Shown: positions 1-9,049, numbered from the stretch's first letter. The stretch is 64,000 bases of DNA from Chlamydiia bacterium (GCA_022601645.1 JAJACH010000001.1:558001-622000); one strand, 5' to 3'. Numbers and translations: made by a program. Notes: generated by a model from the sequence alone, not told the origin.

Positions 1-1
1 C

Positions 2-445
2 CTTCTTGCCATCGTCCCTTTGGACGAAATTTGGGTCGATGCCAACTACAAAGAAACGCAACTTTCTAAAATGCGCATTGGTCAAAGAGTTAGCTTAACC
101 GCAGATATCTATGGATCAGATGTCAAATTTCATGGACGAGTGCAAGGGCTTAACCCAGGAACAGGCGCTGTTTTCTCTATTTTGCCCCCACAAAATGCTA
201 CGGGGAACTGGATTAAAATCGTTCAGCGCATTCCTGTGCGTATACGCTTAGAGAAAGAACAGTTTGAAAAATATCCCCTGATGCTTGGAATGACTATGGA
301 AGCAACAACAGATATTTCAGATACAAGTGGCGACGTGCTGACCAAGGCAAAAACTCTTCGACCGCTCTACTCAACTGATGTGTATCAAAAGCAAGAAGAG
401 GGATTTAACGAAGTGTTTGAAGCGATTCTAAAGGCGAACGAATGA
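2..445 (+). CDS. emrA: Multidrug efflux membrane-fusion protein, EmrA/HlyD family (3' part only)
   Basis: Periplasmic adaptor that links an inner-membrane MFS pump to an outer-membrane channel for drug export. Only the C-terminal ~147 residues are in the window; the reading frame is open to the left edge, so the start lies outside. The visible part has the typical EmrA beta-barrel sequence, with IWVDANYKETQL followed by the MRIGQ motif. The stop overlaps the emrB start as ATGA, so the two genes are translationally coupled and form an emrAB operon. Substrate cannot be read from the sequence. The family assignment is firm; the emrA name rests partly on the emrB partner. Confidence 0.9.
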   Translation, partial: LLAIVPLDEIWVDANYKETQLSKMRIGQRVSLTADIYGSDVKFHGRVQGLNPGTGAVFSILPPQNATGNWIKIVQRIPVRIRLEKEQFEKYPLMLGMTMEATTDISDTSGDVLTKAKTLRPLYSTDVYQKQEEGFNEVFEAILKANE

Positions 446-1953
446 AGCTTGTCATCACGACGTTTTGTTTGTGCATGGGTGTTCTCATGCAAGTGCTTGA
501 TTATTCGATTGCAAACGTTTGTATTCCTTACATCGCAGGGGATCTTGCGGTTCCAACTGACCAGGGTACCTACGTCATCACCTTCTTTGCTGTTGGAAAT
601 GCGATTGGTCTGCCACTTACTGGATGGATCGTCAAGCGCTATGGCCAAATCCGTACAATGCTTGGATCGCTCATCTTATTTACTTTATGGTCGTGGATTT
701 GCGGCGTCTCAAATTCCCTAATGATGCTCGTTGTCTCACGATTTATCCAAGGATTTGTAGCAGGACCACTCATCCCACTTTCTCAAAGCTTGATGTTAAC
801 CGTTTACCCCAAGGAAAAAAAGAACCTCGCCTTAGCCATTTGGAATACAGTCGCCTTAGTCGGACCCATTGCAGGTCCAATTACCGGTGGTTGGATTGTC
901 TATAATTACACATGGCCTTGGATCTTCTTCATCAACATCCCCATTGGTATTATAAGTGTCATCGGAATATTTGTTTTATTAAGAGATCAAGAATCCGAAA
1001 CCGAGAAACTGCCTGTCGACTGGGTGGGATTCCTCTTACTAGCCATTGCTGTTACAAGCTTACAACTTATACTCGATAAAGGGCAGCAATGGGATTGGCT
1101 GAGATCGCCTCGCATCAAAGTCTTAATTGTTACATGTGTCCTTGCCTTTTCCTATTTTTTTATTTGGGAGAAGACAGAGAAACACCCCATCTTCGACCTA
1201 TCCCTTTTTAGAAATCGCAATTTTACGATGGGGACGATCTATACAGCGTTCTCCTTTATGATCATCATGGGAGCAATTGTGATGACACCACTTTGGCTTC
1301 AAGAGTCTATGGGGTATGTCGCTTATTGGGCAGGACTTGCTGTGGCCCCCATGGGTTATGTGCCCCTTCTTCTCATGCCCTTGGTTCCGCTTTTGATGAA
1401 TAAAACATCCCTTCGAAACCTCATCGCCGTCTCTTTCTTCTTCTTTGCCGTTGGCGTTCTTTCCTTTACAACCTACACAACTGCCGTAAGCTTTGGTTAC
1501 ATATCGATGACACGCCTTTTGTTTGGAACAGGAATCTTGTTTTGGCTAGGCCCTTTAACAGCAATAGCTGTTTCACGTATCCCTGATGAAAAACTACATA
1601 CAGCCACGGGAATTTTCCATTTTTGGAGAATTCTCTTTGGTGGAATCGGTGCCTCCATTTTTACGACAGGTTTACAGAGAAGAACGATTTTCCATCATCA
1701 CAATATCATTGAGACAGTGAATGATTATCGGCATAAGATTCCAAGTTTCATGCAATATCTAGGAGAGCAGGGACTTGATCACGAGCAGTCATTGGCTGTA
1801 ATGAACGACATGGTGGACAAGCAAGCTGCGGTTTTAGCTCAATGCGATGTCTATTGGATTGCAGGTTGGACCCTCATGGCAGCTGTTCCCCTTACCTTCT
1901 TCTTCAAAAAGCGTCCTAAAACTGCGCCCCCCATCGAAGTCGCTGCCGAATAG
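442..1953 (+). CDS. emrB: MFS multidrug transporter, DHA2/EmrB family
   Basis: Proton-driven drug exporter of the 14-transmembrane-segment DHA2 family, 503 residues, the normal length for EmrB. It begins with the family's usual N-terminal helix (QVLDYSIANVCIPYI) and has the MFS motif A region GWIVKRYGQIR near residue 60 and a motif C-like VGPIAGPITGGWI near residue 140. It starts at the ATGA overlap with emrA, so the products are made together and should form a tripartite pump with an outer-membrane protein not present here. It is convergent with the next transporter gene, with two bases between the stop codons. Confidence 0.92.
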   Translation: MKLVITTFCLCMGVLMQVLDYSIANVCIPYIAGDLAVPTDQGTYVITFFAVGNAIGLPLTGWIVKRYGQIRTMLGSLILFTLWSWICGVSNSLMMLVVSRFIQGFVAGPLIPLSQSLMLTVYPKEKKNLALAIWNTVALVGPIAGPITGGWIVYNYTWPWIFFINIPIGIISVIGIFVLLRDQESETEKLPVDWVGFLLLAIAVTSLQLILDKGQQWDWLRSPRIKVLIVTCVLAFSYFFIWEKTEKHPIFDLSLFRNRNFTMGTIYTAFSFMIIMGAIVMTPLWLQESMGYVAYWAGLAVAPMGYVPLLLMPLVPLLMNKTSLRNLIAVSFFFFAVGVLSFTTYTTAVSFGYISMTRLLFGTGILFWLGPLTAIAVSRIPDEKLHTATGIFHFWRILFGGIGASIFTTGLQRRTIFHHHNIIETVNDYRHKIPSFMQYLGEQGLDHEQSLAVMNDMVDKQAAVLAQCDVYWIAGWTLMAAVPLTFFFKKRPKTAPPIEVAAE

Positions 1954-1955
1954 GG

Positions 1956-3113
1956 TCAATGCCTGACCTTAATGCGGTAGAGCAGTAGCGAGCTTAGGGC
2001 ACCGATAATGAGAGGGAGTGAAGGAGCTAAAGAGACTAAGTATCCGCCAACAAGTCCTGTCATCGCTTCTGAAAAAACTAGGATGGATTGATTGACCCCG
2101 AGTGCCTCACCCTGGCGTGTTTCTGCAGCTATATTTGAGATATTCATGGGTGCGTAGGTAAAGCCAACTGCTATGAAAAATCCGCATGGCAGCAAGATGG
2201 CTAGCATGGCATAGGTCCACGGAAGAAAGACAAATAAGAGGAGGGCGAGACCGAAGAAGATGCGGGCAAGTTGCATCATGCGAAGGGGATTGAAGTGTCC
2301 TTTAAGAAATAGGGGAGCCAGGCTTATTGGGATGGCAAGATAGGCGTTCGTAAAGGCGATTTCCAGCACGGTAAAGTGGAAGCTATCAATGAGGTAGGGG
2401 GAGATAAAGCCGAAAAAGAAGAAGACGGCGAGGTAAAAAGTGCTGTTATAGCGGTACATAGGTCCAAGCGCTTTTGTTTTTAAAGAGCGGTAGAGAGTAA
2501 TAAAACTGTCTAAGGGATGGATATGGATGGAGGGGTCGGGCTTTTTGATGTCTTTAAATTTCCAGAGAACAACAAAGATACAAAGAAATGCTAAGGTTGC
2601 AGCGCCCCAAAAAGCAGAGGCGTACGAGACCTTAGAAGCTAGGACCCCGCCAATGATGGGCCCAAAGATAAATGCACTTGAAGAGGCGACGGTAATTTTA
2701 CCAAAGTTTTTGACTTTTTGATGGGCTGTTTTGGACATATCTGCCATGGCTGCTTGGGCAATCACGATGTTTCCTTCCATAAGTCCACAGATGAGTCGAG
2801 AGATGAAAAGGGTTGTAATCCAGCCGTATTGAATTGCGATGCCGGTGAAAATGTGGGAGGGGATAATGAGGAGTAGGGTTGTTAAGAGGACGCGACGTCG
2901 ACCGTATTTATCGGAGAGTTTGCCAAGGAAGGGGGCACCGATGAATTGCCCAAGGGGGTAGGTGGAAAGTAATAAACCAAAGAGAACGGCGCGATAGGTA
3001 TGTGATCCTGCTAGGATAAGGTTGTCGGGGTCGAGAAAAAGCATCGGGAAGAGTGGAAGTGATAGGGAATACCCGATGTAGCCGAGAAATAAGACAACTA
3101 AGATGGCGATCAT
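1956..3113 (-). CDS. MFS transporter, TCR/Tet-like
   Basis: Inner-membrane major facilitator protein of 385 residues with about 12 hydrophobic segments. Motif A is clear near residue 65 (GAPFLGKLSDKYGRR), as in tetracycline-resistance and MdtG-type drug/proton antiporters. The N-terminal half is better conserved than the C-terminal half; the substrate is unknown. The ATG at 3113 has no Shine-Dalgarno sequence. A TATAAT box ends 8 bases upstream, so the mRNA is probably leaderless. The 5' end faces the small gene at 3153, and the two promoters overlap. The gene is unrelated by operon to emrAB, which runs toward it. Confidence 0.85.
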   Translation of the reverse strand: MIAILVVLFLGYIGYSLSLPLFPMLFLDPDNLILAGSHTYRAVLFGLLLSTYPLGQFIGAPFLGKLSDKYGRRRVLLTTLLLIIPSHIFTGIAIQYGWITTLFISRLICGLMEGNIVIAQAAMADMSKTAHQKVKNFGKITVASSSAFIFGPIIGGVLASKVSYASAFWGAATLAFLCIFVVLWKFKDIKKPDPSIHIHPLDSFITLYRSLKTKALGPMYRYNSTFYLAVFFFFGFISPYLIDSFHFTVLEIAFTNAYLAIPISLAPLFLKGHFNPLRMMQLARIFFGLALLLFVFLPWTYAMLAILLPCGFFIAVGFTYAPMNISNIAAETRQGEALGVNQSILVFSEAMTGLVGGYLVSLAPSLPLIIGALSSLLLYRIKVRH

Positions 3114-3116
3114 ATC

Positions 3117-3145
3117 TTCTTATTATAGATGAAAAGGTGTATACT
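3117..3145 (+). promoter_or_regulatory. Candidate promoter for the small gene at 3153
   Basis: The -10 box TATACT (3140-3145) ends 7 bases before the ATG at 3153. The -35 candidate TTCTTA is weak, with a 17-base spacer. Placement again suggests a leaderless transcript. It overlaps the divergent MFS promoter. Confidence 0.4.
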
Positions 3146-3151
3146 CTCCAA
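3122..3151 (-). promoter_or_regulatory. Sigma70-like promoter for the MFS gene, leaderless type
   Basis: Read on the minus strand: TTGGAG, 18-base spacer, TATAAT (positions 3127-3122), then 8 bases to the ATG at 3113. The expected transcription start falls at or next to the start codon. It overlaps the promoter of the divergent gene at 3153. Confidence 0.55.
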
Positions 3152-3152
3152 T

Positions 3153-3350
3153 ATGCAAATCCACTTTGATCGTGAAACACTCGTTGTCCCTGATTCTTGG
3201 CATAAAGAATTTCAACGTTTCGAGATGCCTCCAACTGAAGCCGAAGAGAAAGAATTCTATGGATTCTTTTTAGATCAAACTTCGAGGTTGATGAATAAGC
3301 ATTTGGAAAAAATGCGTAAGACATATCGTGAAATGCGCTTAGCCCTTTGA
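3153..3350 (+). CDS. Small hypothetical protein
   Basis: A 65-residue charged, probably helical protein of unknown function (starts MQIHFDRETLVV). I chose the ATG at 3153 rather than the in-frame ATG at 3129 because a TATACT box lies at 3140-3145, which would be inside the longer version. It contains no cysteine pair, signal peptide or membrane segment. It overlaps the end of the convergent gene at 3339 by 12 bases. Its reality is supported by promoter placement and by coding-like composition only. Confidence 0.5.
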   Translation: MQIHFDRETLVVPDSWHKEFQRFEMPPTEAEEKEFYGFFLDQTSRLMNKHLEKMRKTYREMRLAL

Positions 3351-3686
3351 GAAGGTGAGCTTTGCCATTGTGTATAGAATGAGTTCCCCAAGTTTTTTTA
3401 TCAAGAGGTAGAGGTCGATCAAGATCTCATTGGGGTGTTTTAGGATCGATTCAAAATCAATATCAGGACAAACGCCGCAGAGAAACATACGCACAGATGG
3501 ATGTCCTGGGGGTGGTTCAAACGTTGCCCAGGTGGGCGCTTTTGGACCAAGGAGTTCGTCAAATGCGGTCAGTACCGGGACGATAACAAGGTGTTGGGCG
3601 CGATTTTGTATCGCGCGTGCTTCTTGCAGGAAGTAAGACTTATCAACCGAGATTGTAGGGTCAAGGGATTTGACTGTAATACTCAT
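3339..3686 (-). CDS. Hypothetical protein, probably Chlamydiae-restricted
   Basis: A 115-residue protein that I do not recognise. It starts MSITVKSLDPTISVDKSYF and contains a central proline-rich stretch (FEPPPGHPSVRMFLCG) and a hydrophobic helical C-terminus. It has no signal peptide. The start overlaps the end of the upstream secretin gene by 26 bases, so it is likely co-transcribed and translationally coupled with it, and it may help in assembly or be unrelated. The tight overlap with a clear gene is the main support for it being real. Confidence 0.6.
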   Translation of the reverse strand: MSITVKSLDPTISVDKSYFLQEARAIQNRAQHLVIVPVLTAFDELLGPKAPTWATFEPPPGHPSVRMFLCGVCPDIDFESILKHPNEILIDLYLLIKKLGELILYTMAKLTFSKG

Positions 3687-5100
3687 CAGAGACGGCCTTA
3701 TATGCTTCTTGGTTATCGACGATGCGCGGGCGGACGAAGATCATGATATTGCGTTTTTCTACATCGGTGCGCGTTTCTGAGAAAAGGGCTCCAATCCACG
3801 GAATGCTTCCGAGGCAGGGGACACCAGATTTATGTTTTACTTTTTTATCTTTTGTCATGCCAGAGAGAACAAGGAAGCTGTCGTCTGGGACGTGTGCTCT
3901 TGTTGCCATGTTGGTTTTGCGTGTTCTGATGCCGCCGTTGATTTGTTCTCGCTCTGCTTCTGTGATTTCTTCTGCGATGTCGAGAGTGATCACGTCTTCG
4001 TTTCCAAGGAGAGGGGTGATTGTTAGGGAAACCCCTACATCTCTGTATTCGATGTTTGAGGTAGTTTGCTGGGCGGCGCCAACTGTTTCAACAACAGAAC
4101 CTGTGAAGGGAATATTATCTCCAACGAAGATCCGCGACATCTTGCCGTCTTGGGTGATAATTTTTTGGTTGAGGATGATTTTGGAGTCTTTGTCGGTTTC
4201 TAAGGCTGAAATCAGGGATGCTAAGGAGAAAAAGGTTTTGCCTCGGTGTAATATGATGTCGCCGATCACACCTAAATCAAAACCACGTCCAAGCGGAATT
4301 TGACTAGGACCTTGAGGAGTATTCGTTGCGTTGATGCCTTTGTAGGTTTTAGCAAATTCGCCATCAATCGAGCCTGTTGCAAACCCTAATCTGTCTTTTA
4401 CCTTGCCGCCAGCTCCCCACTTAATGCCAAACTCAAGACCATTTTTTACGTTGGTTTCAACAACTAAAACCTCGATGAAGACTTGTTTTTGTGGCTGATC
4501 AAGGGTGTGGATGATGCCCTCAAGCTTCTCTACGGCAGCAGGTGTGCCGGAGAGAAGCAAGGAATTTGTTTGTTCAATCCACTGCATCGACTTAATCGCT
4601 TCATCTAGGTCCTTTGCTTTCCCTAAATTGGAGCTTTTAAGCGCGGTCATAATGCCTTCGCCCATATGATACTGAAGCTTGTAGACAGTGAACTCGTCTT
4701 CATTTTTTTTGCCCGATGAAGGTTTGCTTCGAGAGTTCTCTCTATTGGTAGATTTAATCAGGGCCGTTTTGGGTACTTTTCGTTCTAAGTAGTAGTAACC
4801 ATTTCTCTCTTGAACTTTAACGTTATTCTTATAAAGAAGATGGAAAAGCAAGCTTAGTACTTCAGCTTCAGAAATTTCTTTCCCTGATGAGATGGACACG
4901 TTGAAATCAAGCTCCCTATCATCAAATATAAAAGGTGTTTCTGCGATTTTGCTTACAAAGCGCACAAGCTCGGCCATTTTCACATCTTGGAAATTAATGG
5001 TGTATCCTGCGGACTTGACGGACATGGGAACGGTGTAGCTTGATTGACCAAAGATGGCGGCGTTTGACAAGAGAAGTAGTGAAAGAACAAGTTTACGCAT
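3661..5100 (-). CDS. Secretin, type II/III secretion outer-membrane channel family (GspD/PilQ-like)
   Basis: Outer-membrane multimeric channel subunit. I chose the ATG at 5100 because it opens a signal peptide (MRKLVLSLLLLSNAAIFG); an upstream in-frame ATG at 5157 would add 19 residues. Domains in order: an STN/N0-like domain at about residues 30-110, a secretin_N domain around 140-210 ending LDQPQKQVFIEVLVVE, and a secretin core from about 275. The core holds the hallmark VPCLGSIPWIGALF and the terminal IMIFVRPRIV. About 479 residues is short for GspD (~650-760), so one N-domain appears to be missing. No GspE/F or pilus genes lie beside it. Confidence 0.85.
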   Translation of the reverse strand: MRKLVLSLLLLSNAAIFGQSSYTVPMSVKSAGYTINFQDVKMAELVRFVSKIAETPFIFDDRELDFNVSISSGKEISEAEVLSLLFHLLYKNNVKVQERNGYYYLERKVPKTALIKSTNRENSRSKPSSGKKNEDEFTVYKLQYHMGEGIMTALKSSNLGKAKDLDEAIKSMQWIEQTNSLLLSGTPAAVEKLEGIIHTLDQPQKQVFIEVLVVETNVKNGLEFGIKWGAGGKVKDRLGFATGSIDGEFAKTYKGINATNTPQGPSQIPLGRGFDLGVIGDIILHRGKTFFSLASLISALETDKDSKIILNQKIITQDGKMSRIFVGDNIPFTGSVVETVGAAQQTTSNIEYRDVGVSLTITPLLGNEDVITLDIAEEITEAEREQINGGIRTRKTNMATRAHVPDDSFLVLSGMTKDKKVKHKSGVPCLGSIPWIGALFSETRTDVEKRNIMIFVRPRIVDNQEAYKAVSDEYYSQIP

Positions 5101-5234
5101 AAATGAAACAGCAATTATAGCAATGAACCCCGTTTTCAGGGTATCCATTTTTTGCATTTAGGCCCGAGAATCCGCTGTTTAATTACAGTAAACTGTCTTA
5201 GAATGGTTCTAGAGAGGGGTGTCTTAATCTAAAA

Positions 5235-7034
5235 TTAATCCAACTTGGGAAATATTTTATGGTAAAAGGCTAGCTCAGCGTTCAAAGCTTGATGGATAGT
5301 CTCTTCTTTTCGAAACCCATGTTGTTCTCCTTCATAGAGATGGTACTCGGTGTAAATCCCTTTTTCTTTGAGCGCAGTGTAGATCGCTTCAGACTGATTG
5401 GGAGGGACAATGACATCTTCACTCCCTTGTAAAAGGAGCAGGGGACATGAGAATGTTTCAATTGAATGAATGGGAGAGCGTTTTTGGTAGAGCTCTTTTT
5501 CCTGAGGGTAGGGGGCAATGAGTGTTTCATGGTAGTGGGACTCAAATTTGTGGGTATCGCGAGCAAGGGCCTCTAAATCTGAAATGCCGTAGAGAGAAAC
5601 GCCGGCTGTAAATACGTCGCGAAAGGCTAGAGCCGCAAGGGTTGTATAGCCACCAGAACTGCCACCTTTTATGACTAAACGTTTTGGATCAACAAGCCCT
5701 TTTTCGGCTAAATAGCGCGCACCGTTGCAGCAATCATCGACATCAACAACGCCCCAAGCGCCATTGAGTCTTTCGCGGTATTCGCGCCCAAAACCTGTGC
5801 TCCCTCCATAATTGACGTCCAATAACGCATAACCACGACTTGTCCAAAACTGTTTTGCTAAAGACAAAGAATTAATGGCACAGGCAGAAGGCCCACCGTG
5901 GCTTAGCACGATCAATGGAGGTTTGGCATTTGCAGGCGCTTTGTAGTGTGGGTTTTTGGGTGGGTAATAAAACCCGTACGCTGTTTTCCCTCCGGTGGTT
6001 GGAAATGAAATCTTTTCCGGTACGGAGATAAAATCTTTAGAAATGAGCTTTTCTTGGCTTTTCTTAAGAATTTTAAGCTGTCCATCTGTCCATTTGACGA
6101 TTTCGGATGCACTTGTCGGAGAGCTACCTAGAAAGACAAGAGATTCATCTGTTGACCCAAGCCACCCCATTGAAGAGTAGGGCAAGTCAAGCCGCTCTTT
6201 TTTCCCATCTTTTAAAAGATAAAGAGAGCTGATGCCCTCTTCCACACCGATAAATGCGATTTGATCTTTGAAAAAGGTGTAGTGACTGTCTCCAAAAATC
6301 CAGTGGGGGAAGCCCACTTCCATCTCCCAGGGTGTGAGATTGTCTTCGCCTCGATAAAGGTTCCAAAAGCCCGATTTATCTGAAGAGTAGTATAAATTGC
6401 CTTCATGATCCCATTTTGGATCAACAACAGAGCAATCCTTACCACCAGCAATTGAGGTGCAGTTTGCTAGAGTCCCATCAGCGTTGACGTTGGCGACCCA
6501 AAGCGTTGAACTGTCCCATGGCATGTTGGGGTGATCCCAGGTGATAAATGCGAGTTTTTTCCCATCAGGAGAAAGTCTTGGGCTGGCATAAAAGTCGTGC
6601 CCTTGATGGACAGGCCCGTGCCCAATCAAGACTAAGAAATTTTCGGTGGAATCTGAGTGTGTTTCTCCAACGGCATAAAGATGCTTGCCATCGCCTGAAA
6701 AATCGGTGGTGCGCATGCCTTCTTGAAGAACATTGTTGTCTAAATCGCGAAGTGTTTGATCTTTGTATTCAACAAAAACCACTTTACCATCCTTCACATA
6801 GTAGCTTGAGCCCCCATACTCGTGGACTTTCGTGCGTGCACTATGCGGCGTTTTTAAAACGTCGCCTTTTTCAGTGCAAATCACGCCTCGGCCCCCTTCA
6901 CTTGGCCTAGATTCAAGCCAATAAATGGTCACTCCATCCACAACAATATTTGAGAGTCTTACCGCTTTTTCCGTGACCATTTCAACTGAGATCGGAGAAT
7001 CAAAGTATCCGTTATCGGTAATATTGGCGTCCAT
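5235..7034 (-). CDS. S9-family serine peptidase (prolyl oligopeptidase / acylaminoacyl-peptidase type)
   Basis: Cytoplasmic oligopeptidase that cleaves short peptides. The 599-residue protein has an N-terminal beta-propeller (about 40-330, with repeats such as SPRLSPDGKKLAF) and a C-terminal alpha/beta-hydrolase. The triad is visible: Ser460 in GGSSGGY, Asp540 in GSEDVIVPP and His572 in EQHGF; the HGGP oxyanion motif is near residue 379. No signal peptide. The start overlaps the end of the ABC permease gene by 23 bases, so it is the third gene of an exporter-peptidase operon. The exact substrate within family S9C cannot be assigned. Confidence 0.92.
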   Translation of the reverse strand: MDANITDNGYFDSPISVEMVTEKAVRLSNIVVDGVTIYWLESRPSEGGRGVICTEKGDVLKTPHSARTKVHEYGGSSYYVKDGKVVFVEYKDQTLRDLDNNVLQEGMRTTDFSGDGKHLYAVGETHSDSTENFLVLIGHGPVHQGHDFYASPRLSPDGKKLAFITWDHPNMPWDSSTLWVANVNADGTLANCTSIAGGKDCSVVDPKWDHEGNLYYSSDKSGFWNLYRGEDNLTPWEMEVGFPHWIFGDSHYTFFKDQIAFIGVEEGISSLYLLKDGKKERLDLPYSSMGWLGSTDESLVFLGSSPTSASEIVKWTDGQLKILKKSQEKLISKDFISVPEKISFPTTGGKTAYGFYYPPKNPHYKAPANAKPPLIVLSHGGPSACAINSLSLAKQFWTSRGYALLDVNYGGSTGFGREYRERLNGAWGVVDVDDCCNGARYLAEKGLVDPKRLVIKGGSSGGYTTLAALAFRDVFTAGVSLYGISDLEALARDTHKFESHYHETLIAPYPQEKELYQKRSPIHSIETFSCPLLLLQGSEDVIVPPNQSEAIYTALKEKGIYTEYHLYEGEQHGFRKEETIHQALNAELAFYHKIFPKLD

Positions 7035-7785
7035 GAGAGAGGCTCCTTAGGGCTATAAAGTGAAAAATAAAAAAGAAGACGAGAGTTAAGCCTGCCGAGA
7101 GGAGGAGTGAGACGTCCCCTTTACCAAGCATGGCGTGGCGCATTCCATTAATCATATAGAAGATGGGATTGCCATACGAAAGCGTTTCCCAAAAAGGGTG
7201 GAGGCGATCAAGGGGGAAGAAAACCCCTCCTAAGTAAATCAAAGGGAGTAGAATGAAGGTGGAAATACCACCCACTTGATCAAAGGAGCGGGCATACATT
7301 CCAATGGAGACGCCAAGATTTGCAAAAGCCAAACCGCCCACGATCAAGAAGTATAACATCCAAAAGGGTTCTTTAATGTGCAAGAGCGTACCTGTTTGTA
7401 CAAAATAGAAGGTTGTTCCAATCAAATAGGTGATAAGCGCCACAATAAGCCCACGAATAAGGGAGCCGCAGCTTTTTGCCCAGGCGATATGAAACGGGCT
7501 TAATGGGCCCACACGGATATCTTGCAACTCACCTACATACTTTGAGCCCACGATGGCGCTTGTGGAGTTCTCGAAGCAGTTGCGAAGCGTTGACATCGTA
7601 ATGAGCCCGGGAATCAAAAATGTCAAATAGGAGGAATACCCGTTGAGCTGAATCGCCTCGCCAAGGCTAAGACCAAAGATAAGGAGGTACAAAGTCACGC
7701 TGATCGCGGGATTACCAATTGTTTGATAGGGCACCTTGCAAAAGCGTTTCACCTCTTTTTTGAACTGACCGAGAAATTTAATCAT
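7012..7785 (-). CDS. ABC-2 type exporter permease (NodJ/DrrB-like)
   Basis: Inner-membrane permease, 257 residues with about six hydrophobic segments, of the ABC-2 family that exports drugs, polysaccharide or lipid-like substrates. The family signature region GGVFFPLDRLHPFWETLSYGNP lies at about residues 185-205, and an N-terminal cytoplasmic stretch precedes the first helix. It overlaps the ATPase gene by 4 bases (ATGA) and the following peptidase gene by 23 bases. One ATPase plus one permease implies a dimeric half-transporter. The substrate is unknown. Confidence 0.9.
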   Translation of the reverse strand: MIKFLGQFKKEVKRFCKVPYQTIGNPAISVTLYLLIFGLSLGEAIQLNGYSSYLTFLIPGLITMSTLRNCFENSTSAIVGSKYVGELQDIRVGPLSPFHIAWAKSCGSLIRGLIVALITYLIGTTFYFVQTGTLLHIKEPFWMLYFLIVGGLAFANLGVSIGMYARSFDQVGGISTFILLPLIYLGGVFFPLDRLHPFWETLSYGNPIFYMINGMRHAMLGKGDVSLLLSAGLTLVFFFIFHFIALRSLSHGRQYYR

Positions 7786-8672
7786 CCTTCCACCACACTT
7801 AAGAAGACATCTTCTAAACGCCCTTCTCTGATTTTAATGTCATGCATTTGGCAATAGTCAATCGGTAATTCGCTTAAAGACATCCCCGGTTTAATCTTAA
7901 AGACAAGCGTTTTATCCGTTTGTAATTGAAGGGATTCATGCTCAATCTTTTGCACAGGTGCCTTTAAAATGACAGTTACCTCTCTTTCGGAAAGTTCAGA
8001 GAGAAGTTTCTCAGTTGTGTCAATTTTTAGCAAATACCCAAGGCGCAAAATACCCACTCGATCACAAAGCACCTCCGCCTCTTCTAAATAGTGAGTTGTC
8101 AGTAAGATGGCGATTCCTTGCGATTTAAGCTCTTTAATAAATTCCCAGATTTTATTCCGAAGCTCGATATCAACACCGGCAGTCGGTTCATCAAGAAGGA
8201 CGAGTTTTGGCTTGTGGATGAGAGCTTTTGCTATTAAAAGACGGCGCTTCATTCCTCCAGAAAGTTCCCTCACAAGTTTGCGTCTTTGATCGTAGAGATC
8301 AAGATCTTTTAAAAGATATCCAATGCGCAAAGAATCTTTCTTTACCCCGTACATGGAGGCATGAAACTCTAAAATTTCCTCTAAGGTAAAAAAGCCGTGG
8401 TTAATCAACTCTTGAGGAACATAACCAATTTCTTGCCGAGCTAACGCAGAGTGCGTTTTTGGATTATACCCAAAGACTTCAATCTGGCCACTATCAGGTT
8501 TCTCCAAGGTGGTAATTGTTGAGATGAGTGTTGTTTTCCCAGCTCCATTGGGACCTAGCAAACCAAACACCTCACCGGGGTTAATCTCAAAGCTCACCTG
8601 ATTAAGGGCTTTTAATGAGCCGTAAGATTTACTGACCTTAGAAACTTTTAAGGGCGTTTTTATACCATTCAT
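7782..8672 (-). CDS. ABC transporter ATP-binding protein (NodI/DrrA-like)
   Basis: ATPase subunit for the ABC-2 permease downstream. The 296 residues contain Walker A GPNGAGKTT (~40), signature LSGGMKRR (~140), Walker B LVLLDEPTAGVD and the H-loop LTTHYLEEAE. A C-terminal extension of ~80 residues ending GRLEDVFLSVVEG is typical of DrrA/CcmA-type exporters. First gene of a three-gene operon (ATPase, permease, S9 peptidase). It is divergent from the small gene at 8771. No strong Shine-Dalgarno sequence precedes the ATG. Confidence 0.92.
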   Translation of the reverse strand: MNGIKTPLKVSKVSKSYGSLKALNQVSFEINPGEVFGLLGPNGAGKTTLISTITTLEKPDSGQIEVFGYNPKTHSALARQEIGYVPQELINHGFFTLEEILEFHASMYGVKKDSLRIGYLLKDLDLYDQRRKLVRELSGGMKRRLLIAKALIHKPKLVLLDEPTAGVDIELRNKIWEFIKELKSQGIAILLTTHYLEEAEVLCDRVGILRLGYLLKIDTTEKLLSELSEREVTVILKAPVQKIEHESLQLQTDKTLVFKIKPGMSLSELPIDYCQMHDIKIREGRLEDVFLSVVEG

Positions 8673-8770
8673 TACGGGAGAAACACTAGCTGATAAGAGA
8701 TTTTTTGACTACCATTTAATGGAAACCGAAACTATACTCTTTTACCAAGAAACATGGAGGGTATTTCGCA

Positions 8771-9049
8771 ATGGCTATTTTTGGTTTAGATGCAAGCACG
8801 GTTCAATTAAAAATTACAGAGCATGATAAGTCGGGCTGTGTTATCAATAAATTACTTCAATTAGAATCGGAATTTTTTAAAGAAAAGACTAAAGATGGTG
8901 CTAGACGCTTCTTAGAAGCACTTAAAGAATTTAGAAGTGCAACAGATCTCACAGGAGATCAAGACTTTAAGCAAATGTCACAGTTAGCTGTAGATGTAGC
9001 TATTAGAGTCCTTGGCTTTGATGAGGCTTATAAACTTTATTTTACTTAA
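8771..9049 (+). CDS. Small hypothetical protein
   Basis: A 92-residue, helix-rich cytosolic protein with no recognised domain (starts MAIFGLDASTVQLKI). A GGAGG Shine-Dalgarno sequence lies 10 bases before the ATG, and a TATACT box lies near 8733. It is followed 52 bases later by another unknown gene in the same direction. Codon use is rich in A/T at third positions compared with the neighbouring transporter genes. Like several unknown genes in this window it has a real leader and ribosome site, in contrast to nearby housekeeping genes. Function unknown. Confidence 0.65.
   Translation: MAIFGLDASTVQLKITEHDKSGCVINKLLQLESEFFKEKTKDGARRFLEALKEFRSATDLTGDQDFKQMSQLAVDVAIRVLGFDEAYKLYFT

Noticed and set aside
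3722-4303. 193-residue open frame opposite the secretin gene
   Set aside because: It is antisense to a clear secretin with all its motifs, has no ribosome site, and reads as a Ser/Arg/Thr-rich shadow translation.
6548-6910. 120-residue frame antisense to the S9 peptidase
   Set aside because: The peptidase has complete catalytic motifs and normal length, so the opposite frame is incidental.
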